In this document: positions 49,738 through 61,355 of the stretch, one piece after another
How positions within the stretch are numbered: position 1 is the first letter of the stretch
Layout of the letters: every line of letters begins with the position of its first letter
The notes under the pieces: generated by a model
Seen by the model: the letters and a program-made list of their open reading frames with translations, nothing else
Told to the model about the DNA's origin: nothing
Database searches by the model: none
Origin: Clostridia bacterium
Lineage (GTDB): Bacteria; Bacillota; Clostridia; Monoglobales; Monoglobaceae
Direction of reading: 5' to 3'
Length of the DNA: 64,000 nucleotides
Assembly (NCBI GenBank): GCA_017546145.1
Contig: JAFYXN010000025.1
Span: forward strand, 1-64,000
Position numbers and translations under genes: made by a program

Positions 49738-51510
49738 TTAGCCTGCAGGGAATTTTATGGTTACTCTTGTTCCCTCGCCTACGGCGCTCTCCATACCAAT
49801 TGTACCGCCATGATTTTCAATAATCTCTTTTGCAATGGCAAGACCAAGACCTGTGCCGCCCTGCTCTCTTGACCGCGCCTTATCGACACGATAAAACCTT
49901 TCAAAAATATGCGGTAAGTCCTGTTCTGGAATGCCTATACCGGTATCCTCAATTTTTATATATACCTCGTTATACAAAAATCCCACAAACACGCGTATCT
50001 CGCCGCCTTCGGGAGTGTACTTCATTGAGTTTGAGATTATATTCTTCACCGCGCGCTCTATCTGGAAGGTGTCGCCTAAAACCGGAGGAACTTCGTTTAC
50101 CTTATTATAAAGAAGCTTTTGACCGCGGTTTTGGGTTTCGACCTTAAATGTTTCAACAATCTCGCGTACCAGCATATCCAAATCAAAGACCTCTTTATTC
50201 ATCTCAATGCTCTGGGCATCAAACTTTGAAAGGGTCAGAAGGTTTTTGACAAGGCTGGTCATTTTGTCGGTTTCGTTATGAATTGTATTTAAAAACGAAA
50301 TCGTCATTTCGTCTCCTACCGGATAGTTGTCAAGAAGTGTTTCGGTATATGTTCCGATAGTGGTAAGCGGAGTTTTAAGCTCATGCGAAACCTCTGCCAC
50401 AAACTTTCTTCGGGACAGCTCAAGATTAAACTGCTCGGTAATATCGCTGAACACACAAACCACACCGGCAACACGCTCGTCCTCAAACTTAAACGGCAAA
50501 AAGTACGCCTTGATGTGCTTGTTGTTTACCTCAATATCACGTATTTCTGTGCGGAACCTGGTCAAATACATAAACTCTGCCATACACACATCAGAATTTA
50601 ATTCCTCAAAAAATTTATCAAACCTGATTTCATCGGTGTTATCAAGCCTGAACATATTTTTTGCCGTCATGTTAATCGAAATTATCTCCTGACTTGTGTT
50701 AAACGCAATAATTCCGTTATTGATGTGTTCAAGAATTATCTCCAGCTTGTGCTTCTCGGTTGCAACGTCATTGAGCGCAGTTTTCATTACGCCGCCCATA
50801 TAGTTAAAGGTTTCCACCAGTGTTCCAATCTCGTCATGGGATTGCGGCTCCAGATTGGACTCAAAGTTGCCCTCGGCAAAATCCTCTGCCTTCTCGGTCA
50901 GCACCGATATTGGCTTTGATATGGTTTTTGACAGAAAATACCCAAGAAAAACCGACGCCAGCACCCCGAAAAGAAGCGCCTGAACAATTATATAAAGCAT
51001 ATTGCTTGTAAGAGTGTTTGCATTTTGCTTGTTGTCACGCACATAAATAATATATCCGCTCTCGCCCGGCTTGCCGTCAAGAAAATAAGCATAATCCATA
51101 TACGCCGCGTTGGAACGGATGCTGCGCCCCACACCGCCGGTCATTGCCTGAATTATATTGGGGGTTTTTTCAAGTGCATCTACCCCCGTACCCGTTGTAA
51201 CAATTCTTGACGCGTCCTTTGCATCAAGAACCGCACACTGACGCTGCTCTGAAAGCCCCAGCTGGCTGGAGTACGCCGAAATAACCGTATTTATCCTTGC
51301 CGCACGGTCTTCCTTTGAAAGGTCGCTGTTTAAGGTTTCAAACATTACCTCGGAAAAGCTGCCCGACATAACCTTATCCATCTGTATGCGGAAGTCATCA
51401 CTGTAAAGCCTGATTATGCTTCCGAACATATATATCCCAACAAAAAGCATAATGGCAAAAACCAGTGCCACAAAAATACATACTATTTTCCATTGCATTC
51501 GTCTGAACAT
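49738..51510 (-). CDS. WalK-like sensor histidine kinase
   Basis: 590 residues. TM1 is at about 10-30, an extracytoplasmic sensor (about 31-165) and TM2 about 168-190 follow. Then come a HAMP domain (about 190-245), a PAS domain (about 255-355), HisKA with the H-box FVAEVSHELKTPLTTIGTYT and HATPase with NIISNSMKY, DTGIGIPEQDLPHIF and GGTGLGLAIAKEI. The TM-sensor-TM-HAMP-PAS-HisKA layout is that of WalK/VicK and PhoR kinases. No response-regulator gene is next to it: two glycosyltransferase genes precede it by 20 bp. WalK is favoured because of the WalR-type boxes at 17.4 kb, but PhoR is possible. Confidence 0.87.
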   Translation of the reverse strand: MFRRMQWKIVCIFVALVFAIMLFVGIYMFGSIIRLYSDDFRIQMDKVMSGSFSEVMFETLNSDLSKEDRAARINTVISAYSSQLGLSEQRQCAVLDAKDASRIVTTGTGVDALEKTPNIIQAMTGGVGRSIRSNAAYMDYAYFLDGKPGESGYIIYVRDNKQNANTLTSNMLYIIVQALLFGVLASVFLGYFLSKTISKPISVLTEKAEDFAEGNFESNLEPQSHDEIGTLVETFNYMGGVMKTALNDVATEKHKLEIILEHINNGIIAFNTSQEIISINMTAKNMFRLDNTDEIRFDKFFEELNSDVCMAEFMYLTRFRTEIRDIEVNNKHIKAYFLPFKFEDERVAGVVCVFSDITEQFNLELSRRKFVAEVSHELKTPLTTIGTYTETLLDNYPVGDEMTISFLNTIHNETDKMTSLVKNLLTLSKFDAQSIEMNKEVFDLDMLVREIVETFKVETQNRGQKLLYNKVNEVPPVLGDTFQIERAVKNIISNSMKYTPEGGEIRVFVGFLYNEVYIKIEDTGIGIPEQDLPHIFERFYRVDKARSREQGGTGLGLAIAKEIIENHGGTIGMESAVGEGTRVTIKFPAG

Positions 51511-51529
51511 ACCTGTTTTCTCCGTAAAA

Positions 51530-53767
51530 TCAGTTAGTTTTGTTTTCTATCAAAAACTTATAATCACTTTGTCTGTTATCATAAACCTCGCCAAATGCCT
51601 TTGCTGTTGCAGTATAGAATACCCGGTCCGCAGAGCCTTCCTTTGCCGCCTTTGCAAGCCGCTGTGCTCTTTGTGCGCGTTCACGCACATTGTTGTCGTT
51701 CCAGTCAGCAGGCGCATAAAGGTCGCGCCGCAGCCGATACTGGGTCATTATCCCCGAGTACGCCGTCTTTTCAATATGCTCAAGGTTAAAGCGCTCTGCG
51801 GCAATTCTGTGTTCCACTGCCGATTTGGGGTTAAGCCCCACCTTTTTGTGTATCATCTCCATCATAAAGCAAACCAGTGTTTCCTCGCCTCCGGCATAGT
51901 TGTTGCCCACCCTGCCGTAGCCGGTGCGGAACCCGCCTATCTGCCGCAGGCAGTTTCGCCTTACTGCAAAGTTTGCTCCATACGGAAACTCGCCGTAATC
52001 CTTTGCATACCTAAGCTCCTCGCCTTCTATCCTTAGGTCGCTCCAAAGTCCGATAGTTCTTTCGTTTACTATATCACATGCAGAATCCGGAACGGTTAGT
52101 CTTACCTCACCGCCCACAACCCCAAGCTCGGGGTCACTTTCAAAAGCTTTGATTGTTTCACTTGCGACATTCGGCTGTGCAATAGCATCATCATCAAGAT
52201 ACAGCACATATTCGCCCTTTGCCGCCCAAAGTCCTGCATTTCTTGCAAACGACAAGCCCTTCATGGGGGCAGTAATGTAATTTATATCAATATCGGGGTA
52301 TTCTGCCTTGATGCCCTGTACCAGCTCTTTTAACTCCATGTCCTTAAAAGAGTTGTTAGCAAAAACTAACTCAAAATCCTCCGGTGCAATATCCTGTTTG
52401 CAGATTGCATCAAGACATGGCTTTAAGGTGTCGGTCATTTTGTGAGTACACAAAATAACTGACAGTTTTTTTGTCGCCTCATCGCCGTCTTCAATTTTTG
52501 CTTCCATTCCATAAAGAATGTCATTTTTTGCTTTGGCATCAAGATATGAAAACATTGTTTGTGTATCTTCAAAGCCATACGTTTTTCGTCCGTCGTCATG
52601 CAGCCTTGCGCCGTCCATGCTTGTTGCGGCATATATATCAAAGCCGGCACAATCCGCATCCACGCAAATCTTTACCGCATCATCGGGCAGACTTACCTCT
52701 GACGGCTGTCCTCCAAACGAAATAAAGCAAAGACTGCTGCAAGAATCCCCAAAGAACAGCTCTGCAAAATCCTCCTTGGCAACAATTATGTGACCTGCAT
52801 CCTCCGCGGTCTTTCGGAATGCAGCTGCCGCCTCTGCCATGTCGGGGGTATATGTTATGTACCACATAAGGGGCATAAGATAAAAGTCACGGCGAAAATC
52901 GTCAAGCGCCATCAGCTTGTAGCGGTTTTTGGTAATTCCCAGCTCCTTATCCTTTGCGGTAAGCGAGCCGTCATGCCACCTATATGAGTATACAGGCTCA
53001 CAAAAATCGGTATGCCTTAAATCAAGCAAAGAGTTCATTCGCATCCAGTAGTCATAGTCCTCAAGCGTGTGCTTGAAGCTTGAATAGCAGCCCAGAACTT
53101 CCTTAGCTGCTGCTCGATACATAAATGCCGCACCGATTGTATTGTTTGCGTAAGTATTAAGCTCGTATGCATTATTTGGGAATATAACATTGCCGCTGCC
53201 AAACGGAAATTCAAACCAGCCGTGCTTGGTCAGCTTTCTGCCCCTGGCATTGATAAGGCGCATATTTGCCCAAATCATACCTGCCTGCGGCTTTGATTTG
53301 ATGTCGTTTACCATTTTTTCAAGGAAGTCTTTATCCATAACATTGTCAGCACTTGTCCATGTAAGGAACTCGCCCCTTGCTTCGTTGAAGCCACGCGACA
53401 GCGTTCTTGGAATTTTGCGGTTTTCCTGAGTAAGAACCCTTATACGGCTGTCATTTTCCGCATAGCTTTGAGCAATTTTTAAGGTATCGTCCTTTGACCC
53501 GTCATTGATTATAATCAACTCAAAGTTTTCGTACGTCTGGCGAAGCACCGACTCAATCGAGTCTGCCAGAATATCACCGCCGTTATATACCGGCAAAACC
53601 ACCGAAACCAAGTCGTCAACCTGGGGAACACGGACACGTGTCAGGTCAAGCGGATATTTTTCGTTTCGTTCCTCCTTGTATCTGAGAAATTTATACTGGT
53701 ACAGATTCAGAGGCTTCGCCTCGGGTTTTTTTGCTCCGAACAGGAGTTTTCTTAAATAACTTAGCAT
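51530..53767 (-). CDS. Glycosyltransferase with two GT2 domains (shorter paralog)
   Basis: 745 residues from the ATG at 53765-53767. GT2 domain 1 (about 50-260) opens with VSVVLPVYNGGDILADSIES and has WTSADN. A linker with SYRWHDGSLTAKDKELG follows (about 260-440). GT2 domain 2 (about 455-700) has LSVILCTHKMTDTLKPC and LYLDDDAIAQPN, with the DDD metal site and GGEVRL, GGFRTGYGRVG and GGEETL. It has no membrane helix. It is a close paralog of the upstream gene and probably builds a repeating surface glycan. It is followed by the kinase. Confidence 0.87.
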   Translation of the reverse strand: MLSYLRKLLFGAKKPEAKPLNLYQYKFLRYKEERNEKYPLDLTRVRVPQVDDLVSVVLPVYNGGDILADSIESVLRQTYENFELIIINDGSKDDTLKIAQSYAENDSRIRVLTQENRKIPRTLSRGFNEARGEFLTWTSADNVMDKDFLEKMVNDIKSKPQAGMIWANMRLINARGRKLTKHGWFEFPFGSGNVIFPNNAYELNTYANNTIGAAFMYRAAAKEVLGCYSSFKHTLEDYDYWMRMNSLLDLRHTDFCEPVYSYRWHDGSLTAKDKELGITKNRYKLMALDDFRRDFYLMPLMWYITYTPDMAEAAAAFRKTAEDAGHIIVAKEDFAELFFGDSCSSLCFISFGGQPSEVSLPDDAVKICVDADCAGFDIYAATSMDGARLHDDGRKTYGFEDTQTMFSYLDAKAKNDILYGMEAKIEDGDEATKKLSVILCTHKMTDTLKPCLDAICKQDIAPEDFELVFANNSFKDMELKELVQGIKAEYPDIDINYITAPMKGLSFARNAGLWAAKGEYVLYLDDDAIAQPNVASETIKAFESDPELGVVGGEVRLTVPDSACDIVNERTIGLWSDLRIEGEELRYAKDYGEFPYGANFAVRRNCLRQIGGFRTGYGRVGNNYAGGEETLVCFMMEMIHKKVGLNPKSAVEHRIAAERFNLEHIEKTAYSGIMTQYRLRRDLYAPADWNDNNVRERAQRAQRLAKAAKEGSADRVFYTATAKAFGEVYDNRQSDYKFLIENKTN

Positions 53768-53775
53768 AGAACAAA

Positions 53776-56364
53776 TTACCTTTCTGTCTGATTTTCTTTC
53801 ATATATTCCAGAAGCCTCTCGTACGCAGCAAGATAGCATTTCTTATAATAAATATCCAGTTCGTCCGCTTTTTTTCTGGTAAGAATTTTTATTTCCTTTT
53901 GGGTTATTTTTATCTGGTTTTTTACATATCTTTCTGTCCATCCAACCGAGGTATGAAGGTCAAGAAAAAATCTGTGCGTTGTAAGTATACCTGCCATTAT
54001 GGTCTTTTTCACGTGCTCTGTTGTAAATCTTGAATGGTCGACACGGTGCAGCACCTTTGCCCGTGGCTGAAGTCCAATGCCGTAGCCAATCTGCAGCATT
54101 TTGAAGGCAAGCGCCGTTTCCTCGCCGCCTGCAAAGTCGTTTCCAACCCTGCCATAGCTCATGCGAAAGCCGCCAACACGCCAGATTGCACTTCTTTTAA
54201 CAGAATAGTTTGCACCATAAGGAAACTCAAACTGCTGAGTTGCTTCGCGGAAGCTGCTCTCTGAAATTTTGAACTGGCTCCAAAGGCTTTCCCAGCCCTT
54301 TTTCAAAACCTTTGGCGTGGGGAATGGTCTTTCAAGGATTACCTGACCCCCTACAATTCCCACATTGGGGTGATATTTAAAGGCTGTATAAATTTCTTCA
54401 AGCAAATAATAGTCTGCTAAAACATCATCATCAAGAAACGTCAGGTACTCGCCCTTTGCATTCCACATACCCGCGTTGCGTGCATACGAAAGTCCCTTCT
54501 GCGGAACGCCGATATACCTGATAAATCCCTCGTACTCTTTGTACTTTTCACGAAATTCATCAACCTGCTCACGTATCCCCGAGGTAAACGGTGCGTTATC
54601 CACAATAATAATCTCGTATTCCTTTTTGCTCAGGGATTGCCGGATTACCGACCAGATTGCATCAATCAGCTTTTCGCCGCGCATATACGTACAAATTATA
54701 ATCGAAATTTTTCTTTCATAGCGTTCAGGCTCTTCAATCATACCCTCAAGAGTATAAAGAATTTTATTTTTCAGCTTGCTTTCGGCAATGTCAAATGCCG
54801 CCTTTCCGCTTTCGGCAAAAAACCATCCGCGATAGAGGTCAAGCTCTTTAAGAGGCTCGTATTTTTCGGTGCAGATAAGCATATCAAAGTTCTCTGACAG
54901 CTTGCACTCTGCCTTGTCAGAAATAAGAACACTGCCCGAAAACCTTTTCATTTCATTTAAAGCCTGTTCGTCGGGGTTGCTGCCAAAATAAGCATAGCAA
55001 AAACACGAATATTCCTTTGCGGCATCGCACGAGAGTGCCTCGTCACGTGTAAGAATTATATGCCCTGCCTTTTCAAGCGCCTGACAAAAATCCTTGTATA
55101 CAGCCGAGTTTTCATCCTCTGTATCAAGAATCCACACAAGCGAAGACATATAAAAGTCGCGGCGGAAATCATCAAGCACCATCAGCTTGTAGCGGTTTTT
55201 AGTTATGCCTAACTCCTTGTCATGTGCCGTCAGCGAATCCCCGTGTATTCTGTAAAGATAAAGCGGCTTTTCCTCGTCGGTATGCTCGATTTTAAACATA
55301 GAGTTAAGACGCATCCAATAGTCATAGTCCTCTAAGTTGGTTTTAAATTTTGAATAATTCTCTAAGATATATGCAGCCTTTCTTCGGTACATAAACGCTG
55401 CGCCAATAGTGTTATTTGCATAGGTATTAAGGCACCTTGCCGTTTTGGGAAAGCACACATTTCCTGAAAAAACAGGCTTTTCAAACCAGAAGTGTCCGCG
55501 CTTTATTTTGCCGCGCCTGTCTATAAGCCTCATATTTCCGTAAACCATTGCCGCCTGCGTTTTTCTTTTTAAATTGTCAACCAGTACCCTCAGACAATGC
55601 GAAAGCATAATATTATCCGCACTTGTCCAGGTCAAAAATTCACCCTTTGCCGCACTGAACCCCACAGAAAGTGCCGTCGGGAGCTTTTTATTTTCCTGAT
55701 TTATTACCTTTATCCTTTTGTCTTTTTTTGCAAATTCCTCTATTATTTCCGCAGATTCGTCGGTTGAGCCGTCATTTACTATTATAAGCTCAAAATCTGT
55801 ATAGGTTTGCTCCAGCACACTTTTTATAGAATCCCTTAAAATACTGCCGCCGTTGTATACCGGAAGAACAACCGAAACCAAGCCATCCTGCTGCGGAACG
55901 CTGAATTTTGTAAGGTCATTTTCCACCACATTTTGGCGGCTTTTTTTGTATCTTATAAACTTATCGGTGCACAATTTAAGCTTTTTGCGTTTGCTGTGAG
56001 CAACATTTTGACGGTGCAGCGCCTCGTTTAACCCACGGCGAAGAACAACTAAAAGACCCATTCTTTTGTAATCTGCAAGAACCAAAAGTGAACGGATAAA
56101 GGCTATACCCGTTTTTTGCAGAATTTTTTCTATTTTAAGACCTGTTCTCCATACATAAGTTTCATGAAGGTCAAGCTCCTCCTGCTTGTGCTGGCTTGCC
56201 TCAAACTGAATTTGCATGATTGCATTTCGGTCTGCCTCTATTCTCTCGTTAAGCTGCTTTATTTTTTTGTCACAGTCAGACAGCTTTTGGCGAAGCTTCA
56301 AAACTTCGTCATCCGTTTGGTTAGCGCTATCTAACTTTTTAAGGTTTTCAGAATTATTCAGCAT
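53776..56364 (-). CDS. Glycosyltransferase with N-terminal coiled coil and two GT2 domains
   Basis: 862 residues. A coiled coil (about 5-65, with LRQKLSDCDKKIKQLNERIE) precedes a basic stretch. GT2 domain 1 (about 165-375) has VSVVLPVYNGGSILRDSIKS, IIVNDGSTDES and WTSADNIM. GT2 domain 2 (about 560-800) has ISIIICTYMRGEKLIDAIWS, FLDDDVLADYY and GGEETALAFKM. The domain order is that of the next gene. It ends 8 bp before that gene starts. Together they could add two alternating sugars to a wall or capsule polymer. Sugars unknown. Confidence 0.88.
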   Translation of the reverse strand: MLNNSENLKKLDSANQTDDEVLKLRQKLSDCDKKIKQLNERIEADRNAIMQIQFEASQHKQEELDLHETYVWRTGLKIEKILQKTGIAFIRSLLVLADYKRMGLLVVLRRGLNEALHRQNVAHSKRKKLKLCTDKFIRYKKSRQNVVENDLTKFSVPQQDGLVSVVLPVYNGGSILRDSIKSVLEQTYTDFELIIVNDGSTDESAEIIEEFAKKDKRIKVINQENKKLPTALSVGFSAAKGEFLTWTSADNIMLSHCLRVLVDNLKRKTQAAMVYGNMRLIDRRGKIKRGHFWFEKPVFSGNVCFPKTARCLNTYANNTIGAAFMYRRKAAYILENYSKFKTNLEDYDYWMRLNSMFKIEHTDEEKPLYLYRIHGDSLTAHDKELGITKNRYKLMVLDDFRRDFYMSSLVWILDTEDENSAVYKDFCQALEKAGHIILTRDEALSCDAAKEYSCFCYAYFGSNPDEQALNEMKRFSGSVLISDKAECKLSENFDMLICTEKYEPLKELDLYRGWFFAESGKAAFDIAESKLKNKILYTLEGMIEEPERYERKISIIICTYMRGEKLIDAIWSVIRQSLSKKEYEIIIVDNAPFTSGIREQVDEFREKYKEYEGFIRYIGVPQKGLSYARNAGMWNAKGEYLTFLDDDVLADYYLLEEIYTAFKYHPNVGIVGGQVILERPFPTPKVLKKGWESLWSQFKISESSFREATQQFEFPYGANYSVKRSAIWRVGGFRMSYGRVGNDFAGGEETALAFKMLQIGYGIGLQPRAKVLHRVDHSRFTTEHVKKTIMAGILTTHRFFLDLHTSVGWTERYVKNQIKITQKEIKILTRKKADELDIYYKKCYLAAYERLLEYMKENQTER

Positions 56365-56365
56365 A

Positions 56366-57604
56366 TTAATTTTCCTCTACTATTATTTCAGACGGAAGGC
56401 AAACAACTCCAAAGTATTCTCTGTCGCATACAACCTTTATGTAAGCCGAGCCTTCAATATAATCAAAATAACTTATAGGGTACGAATCCCTGTGTTCCAA
56501 GCCTGTGGTAAGAGTATATTCTCCGCAGTTAAGAAACATGTTGAACTTAAACGTTACATGGTTTATACCTGTATTTTTAAAGCGCAGGTCATAGTCGTGC
56601 ATTGCGGCAACCACAAGGTCAATGCCGCTTTTGTTTTTTATTGAAATTGCAAGTCCCGTGTTTTCAAGGTCTGCGCCTTCGGGAATGTCAACCGTAACCT
56701 CAACTGTAATTTCTTCGCCCGAATTAAAGACCTCTGTTTCCTCGCCGCTTTTTAAAACGCGGACATTCTTGACTGTTCCTATGTCCGTTCCAAAGCGGTT
56801 AATCGCCTCAAACTCTTTTTCAACAACTGTTTCGCGTTCTTTTTTTTCTTTGTTTATAACCGCCATTGCGTCGGTTTCGTTGCTGGTGATGAACTCCATA
56901 TACTTTGATGAAACAGTATTAACGTCGCCGTCCATAACAATTCTTCCGGCGTCCAGCCATATACATCTTTCGCAAAATCTGCGAACCGCATCAATATCAT
57001 GACTTACAAACAGAATAGTTGTTCCCTTTTCTTTAAGCTCTTCAAATTTGTTGTAGCATTTTGCCTGAAACCGGTAGTCGCCCACCGCAAGAGCCTCGTC
57101 AACAATAAGAATTTCAGGCTCGGTATTGATTGCAACCGCAAAGGCAAGTCTTACAAACATACCGCTGGAATAGTTTTTGACCGGCTGATGGATAAAGTCA
57201 CCGATTTCTGCAAAGTTGCAGATTTCCTCCACCTTTTCTTTCATTTGCTCTTTTGTAAAGCCCATGATTGTGCCGTTTAGGTATATATTTTCTATACCGG
57301 TATACTCTGGGTTAAAACCTGTTCCAAGCTCTAAAAGTGCCGAGATTGTTCCGTTTATTTCCTTTTTTCCTTGGCTTGGGTTTATTACACCTGTCAAAAT
57401 TTTAAGAAGGGTGGATTTGCCCGAGCCGTTTTTGCCGATTATCCCCACTGTTTCGCCCTTTTTTATGTTGAAATTAACATCCTTCAGGGCATAAAACTCC
57501 CGAATTTTGCCGTCATAGCGTTTGGGGAAAAGAGCTTCCTTTACCCTTTCGCCGGGGCTGTTATACATTTTGTATACCTTGGATAAATTCTCAATTTTTA
57601 TCAT
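56366..57604 (-). CDS. ABC transporter ATPase of the polysaccharide-export type (Wzt/TagH-like)
   Basis: 412 residues from the ATG at 57602-57604 (GAGAGG upstream). The nucleotide-binding domain (1 to about 240) has Walker A GIIGKNGSGKSTLLKILTG, a signature YSSGMFVRLAFAVA and Walker B ILIVDEALAVGD. The C-terminal beta domain (about 265-410) matches the carbohydrate-binding Wzt-C type. Such ATPases drive export of lipid-linked O-antigen or teichoic-acid-type polymers. No permease gene is beside it, which is unusual. It leads the glycosyltransferase pair. Confidence 0.9.
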   Translation of the reverse strand: MIKIENLSKVYKMYNSPGERVKEALFPKRYDGKIREFYALKDVNFNIKKGETVGIIGKNGSGKSTLLKILTGVINPSQGKKEINGTISALLELGTGFNPEYTGIENIYLNGTIMGFTKEQMKEKVEEICNFAEIGDFIHQPVKNYSSGMFVRLAFAVAINTEPEILIVDEALAVGDYRFQAKCYNKFEELKEKGTTILFVSHDIDAVRRFCERCIWLDAGRIVMDGDVNTVSSKYMEFITSNETDAMAVINKEKKERETVVEKEFEAINRFGTDIGTVKNVRVLKSGEETEVFNSGEEITVEVTVDIPEGADLENTGLAISIKNKSGIDLVVAAMHDYDLRFKNTGINHVTFKFNMFLNCGEYTLTTGLEHRDSYPISYFDYIEGSAYIKVVCDREYFGVVCLPSEIIVEEN

Positions 57605-57646
57605 AAGACCTCTCAAATACCAATCTTTTGTTCTTTATGTATAGAC

Positions 57647-57683
57647 GAAAAAGGGCTGTTTAACAAAATTAAACACCCTTTTT
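57647..57683. terminator. Terminator after folA
   Basis: AAAAAGGGCTGTTTAA and TTAAACACCCTTTTT form the stem around ACAAAA. It separates folA from the ABC/glycosyltransferase unit. Confidence 0.85.
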
Positions 57684-57686
57684 ATA

Positions 57687-58181
57687 TTATAATTTCTTTT
57701 TGTATGTTACAAATGTGATATAAAGACCATTTTCACATTTAATCATTTCTTCACACTTAACCGTCCATTCGGGCAGTTTGTCAAGGTTAACTAAAAATCT
57801 GTCTGCCTCATATTCGTTGTCGATTTTGGTTATATACGCAGTGTCACAAATTGCCGCAGCCTCACGGTAAACCGTCTCTCCGCCAATAAAGAAAATGTCC
57901 TCGCCGGCATACTCTTTTTTTGCAAGGCTCACTGCTTCTTCAATGGATTTGCACACAAAAATGCCCTCTGTACAAAAAGCTTCGTCATGTGTTAAAACAA
58001 TATTCATTCTGTTTGGAAGAGGCTTTTGGTTTGGAAATGACAAAAAGGTGTTTTTTCCCATTATCACAGCCTTGCCTGATGTTGTTGTTCTGAAGAATTT
58101 CATATCCTCGGGGATGTGGTCAAGAAGCTGATTGTCCTTGCCTATTCCCCAGTTTCTATCTGCTGCAGCTATAATGTTCAT
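57687..58181 (-). CDS. folA: Dihydrofolate reductase
   Basis: 164 residues. N-terminal MNIIAAADRNWGIGKDNQLL, then the NADPH loop IMGKNTFLSF and the later IFFIGGETVYREA are typical of chromosomal DHFR. It regenerates tetrahydrofolate consumed by ThyA, encoded 87 bp upstream. No THF riboswitch is visible here, in contrast to folT-folC. Confidence 0.93.
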   Translation of the reverse strand: MNIIAAADRNWGIGKDNQLLDHIPEDMKFFRTTTSGKAVIMGKNTFLSFPNQKPLPNRMNIVLTHDEAFCTEGIFVCKSIEEAVSLAKKEYAGEDIFFIGGETVYREAAAICDTAYITKIDNEYEADRFLVNLDKLPEWTVKCEEMIKCENGLYITFVTYKKKL

Positions 58182-58268
58182 AATTACTGTTCCTTTTAAA
58201 TTTTTTTATTAATCTCAACCTAAATCTTTTGAAATTCTCAAGGAGAGGCTCTTAAAACCTCTCCAAAA

Positions 58269-59099
58269 CTAAATTGCAATAGGGATATTCTTTATCTGCT
58301 CGTTCTTCTGATAGTTTTCCAAAACAAAATCATCAACCGTAAAATCATAAAAATTCTTGATTTCCTTGTTGAGTATAAGCTTTGGCGCATCAAACTGCGG
58401 ACGTGAAATCATTTCTTCAATCACAGGGATATGTCTGTCATAGATATGTGCATCCGCAATAACGTGAACAAATTCACCCACCTCAAGACCGCTGACCTGA
58501 GCAAATATATGGCAAAGCACCGCGTATTGAACTACATTCCAGTTGTTTGCCGCCAAAACATCCTGAGACCTTTGGTTAAGCACCGCATTGAGCTTGTTGC
58601 CTGTGACATTAAAGGTCATACTGTATGCGCAAGGGTAGAGATTCATTTCGGACAAATCACTGTGAACATAGATATTTGTCATTATTCGTCTACTGTACGG
58701 ATTGTTTTTCAAATCAAACAGAACTCTGTCGACCTGGTCAAATTCGCCCTCGGGGTATTTGTGCTTTACCGACATCTGATAGCCGTAAGCCTTTCCGATT
58801 GAGCCGTTCTCATCTGCCCAGCTGTCCCATATATGGCTTTTTAAATCCTTGATATTGTTGGACTTTTTCTGCCATATCCACAATAACTCGTCAATAGCAC
58901 TTTTAAGATATGTCGGACGAAGTGTCAGAATGGGAAACTCCTCGTCTAAATTATATCTGTTTACCACACCAAATTTTTTTATGGTATGAGCAGGTGTTCC
59001 GTCCTCCCACCTTGGCCGAACCTCACAATCCTTGTCAGACCAACCGTTGTCGATTATGTCCCGACACATATCCACAAATATTTTATCTGCTTTACTCAT
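58269..59099 (-). CDS. thyA: Thymidylate synthase
   Basis: 276 residues, the classical ThyA form. Catalytic Cys is in LYPCAYSMTFNV; the dUMP site is QRSQD; NNWNVVQYAVLCHIFAQVSG and HVIADAHIYDRHI complete the signature. It makes dTMP from dUMP and 5,10-methylene-THF. It lies 25 bp from gyrB and probably pairs with folA. Confidence 0.95.
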   Translation of the reverse strand: MSKADKIFVDMCRDIIDNGWSDKDCEVRPRWEDGTPAHTIKKFGVVNRYNLDEEFPILTLRPTYLKSAIDELLWIWQKKSNNIKDLKSHIWDSWADENGSIGKAYGYQMSVKHKYPEGEFDQVDRVLFDLKNNPYSRRIMTNIYVHSDLSEMNLYPCAYSMTFNVTGNKLNAVLNQRSQDVLAANNWNVVQYAVLCHIFAQVSGLEVGEFVHVIADAHIYDRHIPVIEEMISRPQFDAPKLILNKEIKNFYDFTVDDFVLENYQKNEQIKNIPIAI

Positions 59100-59123
59100 A
59101 ACATTACCCTTAATCTTTAAAAT

Positions 59124-61067
<1,944 letters not shown>

Positions 61068-61094
61068 TTACCTTTCTGTAATTAAATCTGATTA

Positions 61095-61355
61095 TTATAC
61101 GTTTTCTCTCTTTTTTATTCGTCCGGCAAGTGCCTTGGTTGAAATATTGGTTATATAAACAACAGATTGACCTTTTTCTTCACATATAACAATTGACTTT
61201 GGAATTTCTTCCGAAACATTTCTTACAAAGCCTTCTTCTTCAACAACCTTTAAAAATTCTCTTGAATACTTTGAAACAGATGTACTTTCAAGGTCAAGAA
61301 CAGAAATTATGTTTTTTGTGTTTACAACGGTATCTTTTCCTAAATGGAGGTACAT
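61095..61355 (-). CDS. remB: RemB/YaaB-family (DUF370) protein
   Basis: 86 residues. MYLHLGKDTVVNTKNIISVL, then SIVICEEKGQSVVYITNIST and KALAGRIKKRE: the DUF370 family placed between recF and gyrB in many Firmicutes. RemB/RemA-type proteins are linked to matrix gene control in Bacillus. Here the position supports the family, not the role. It overlaps the recF end by 16 bp. Confidence 0.88.
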   Translation of the reverse strand: MYLHLGKDTVVNTKNIISVLDLESTSVSKYSREFLKVVEEEGFVRNVSEEIPKSIVICEEKGQSVVYITNISTKALAGRIKKRENV

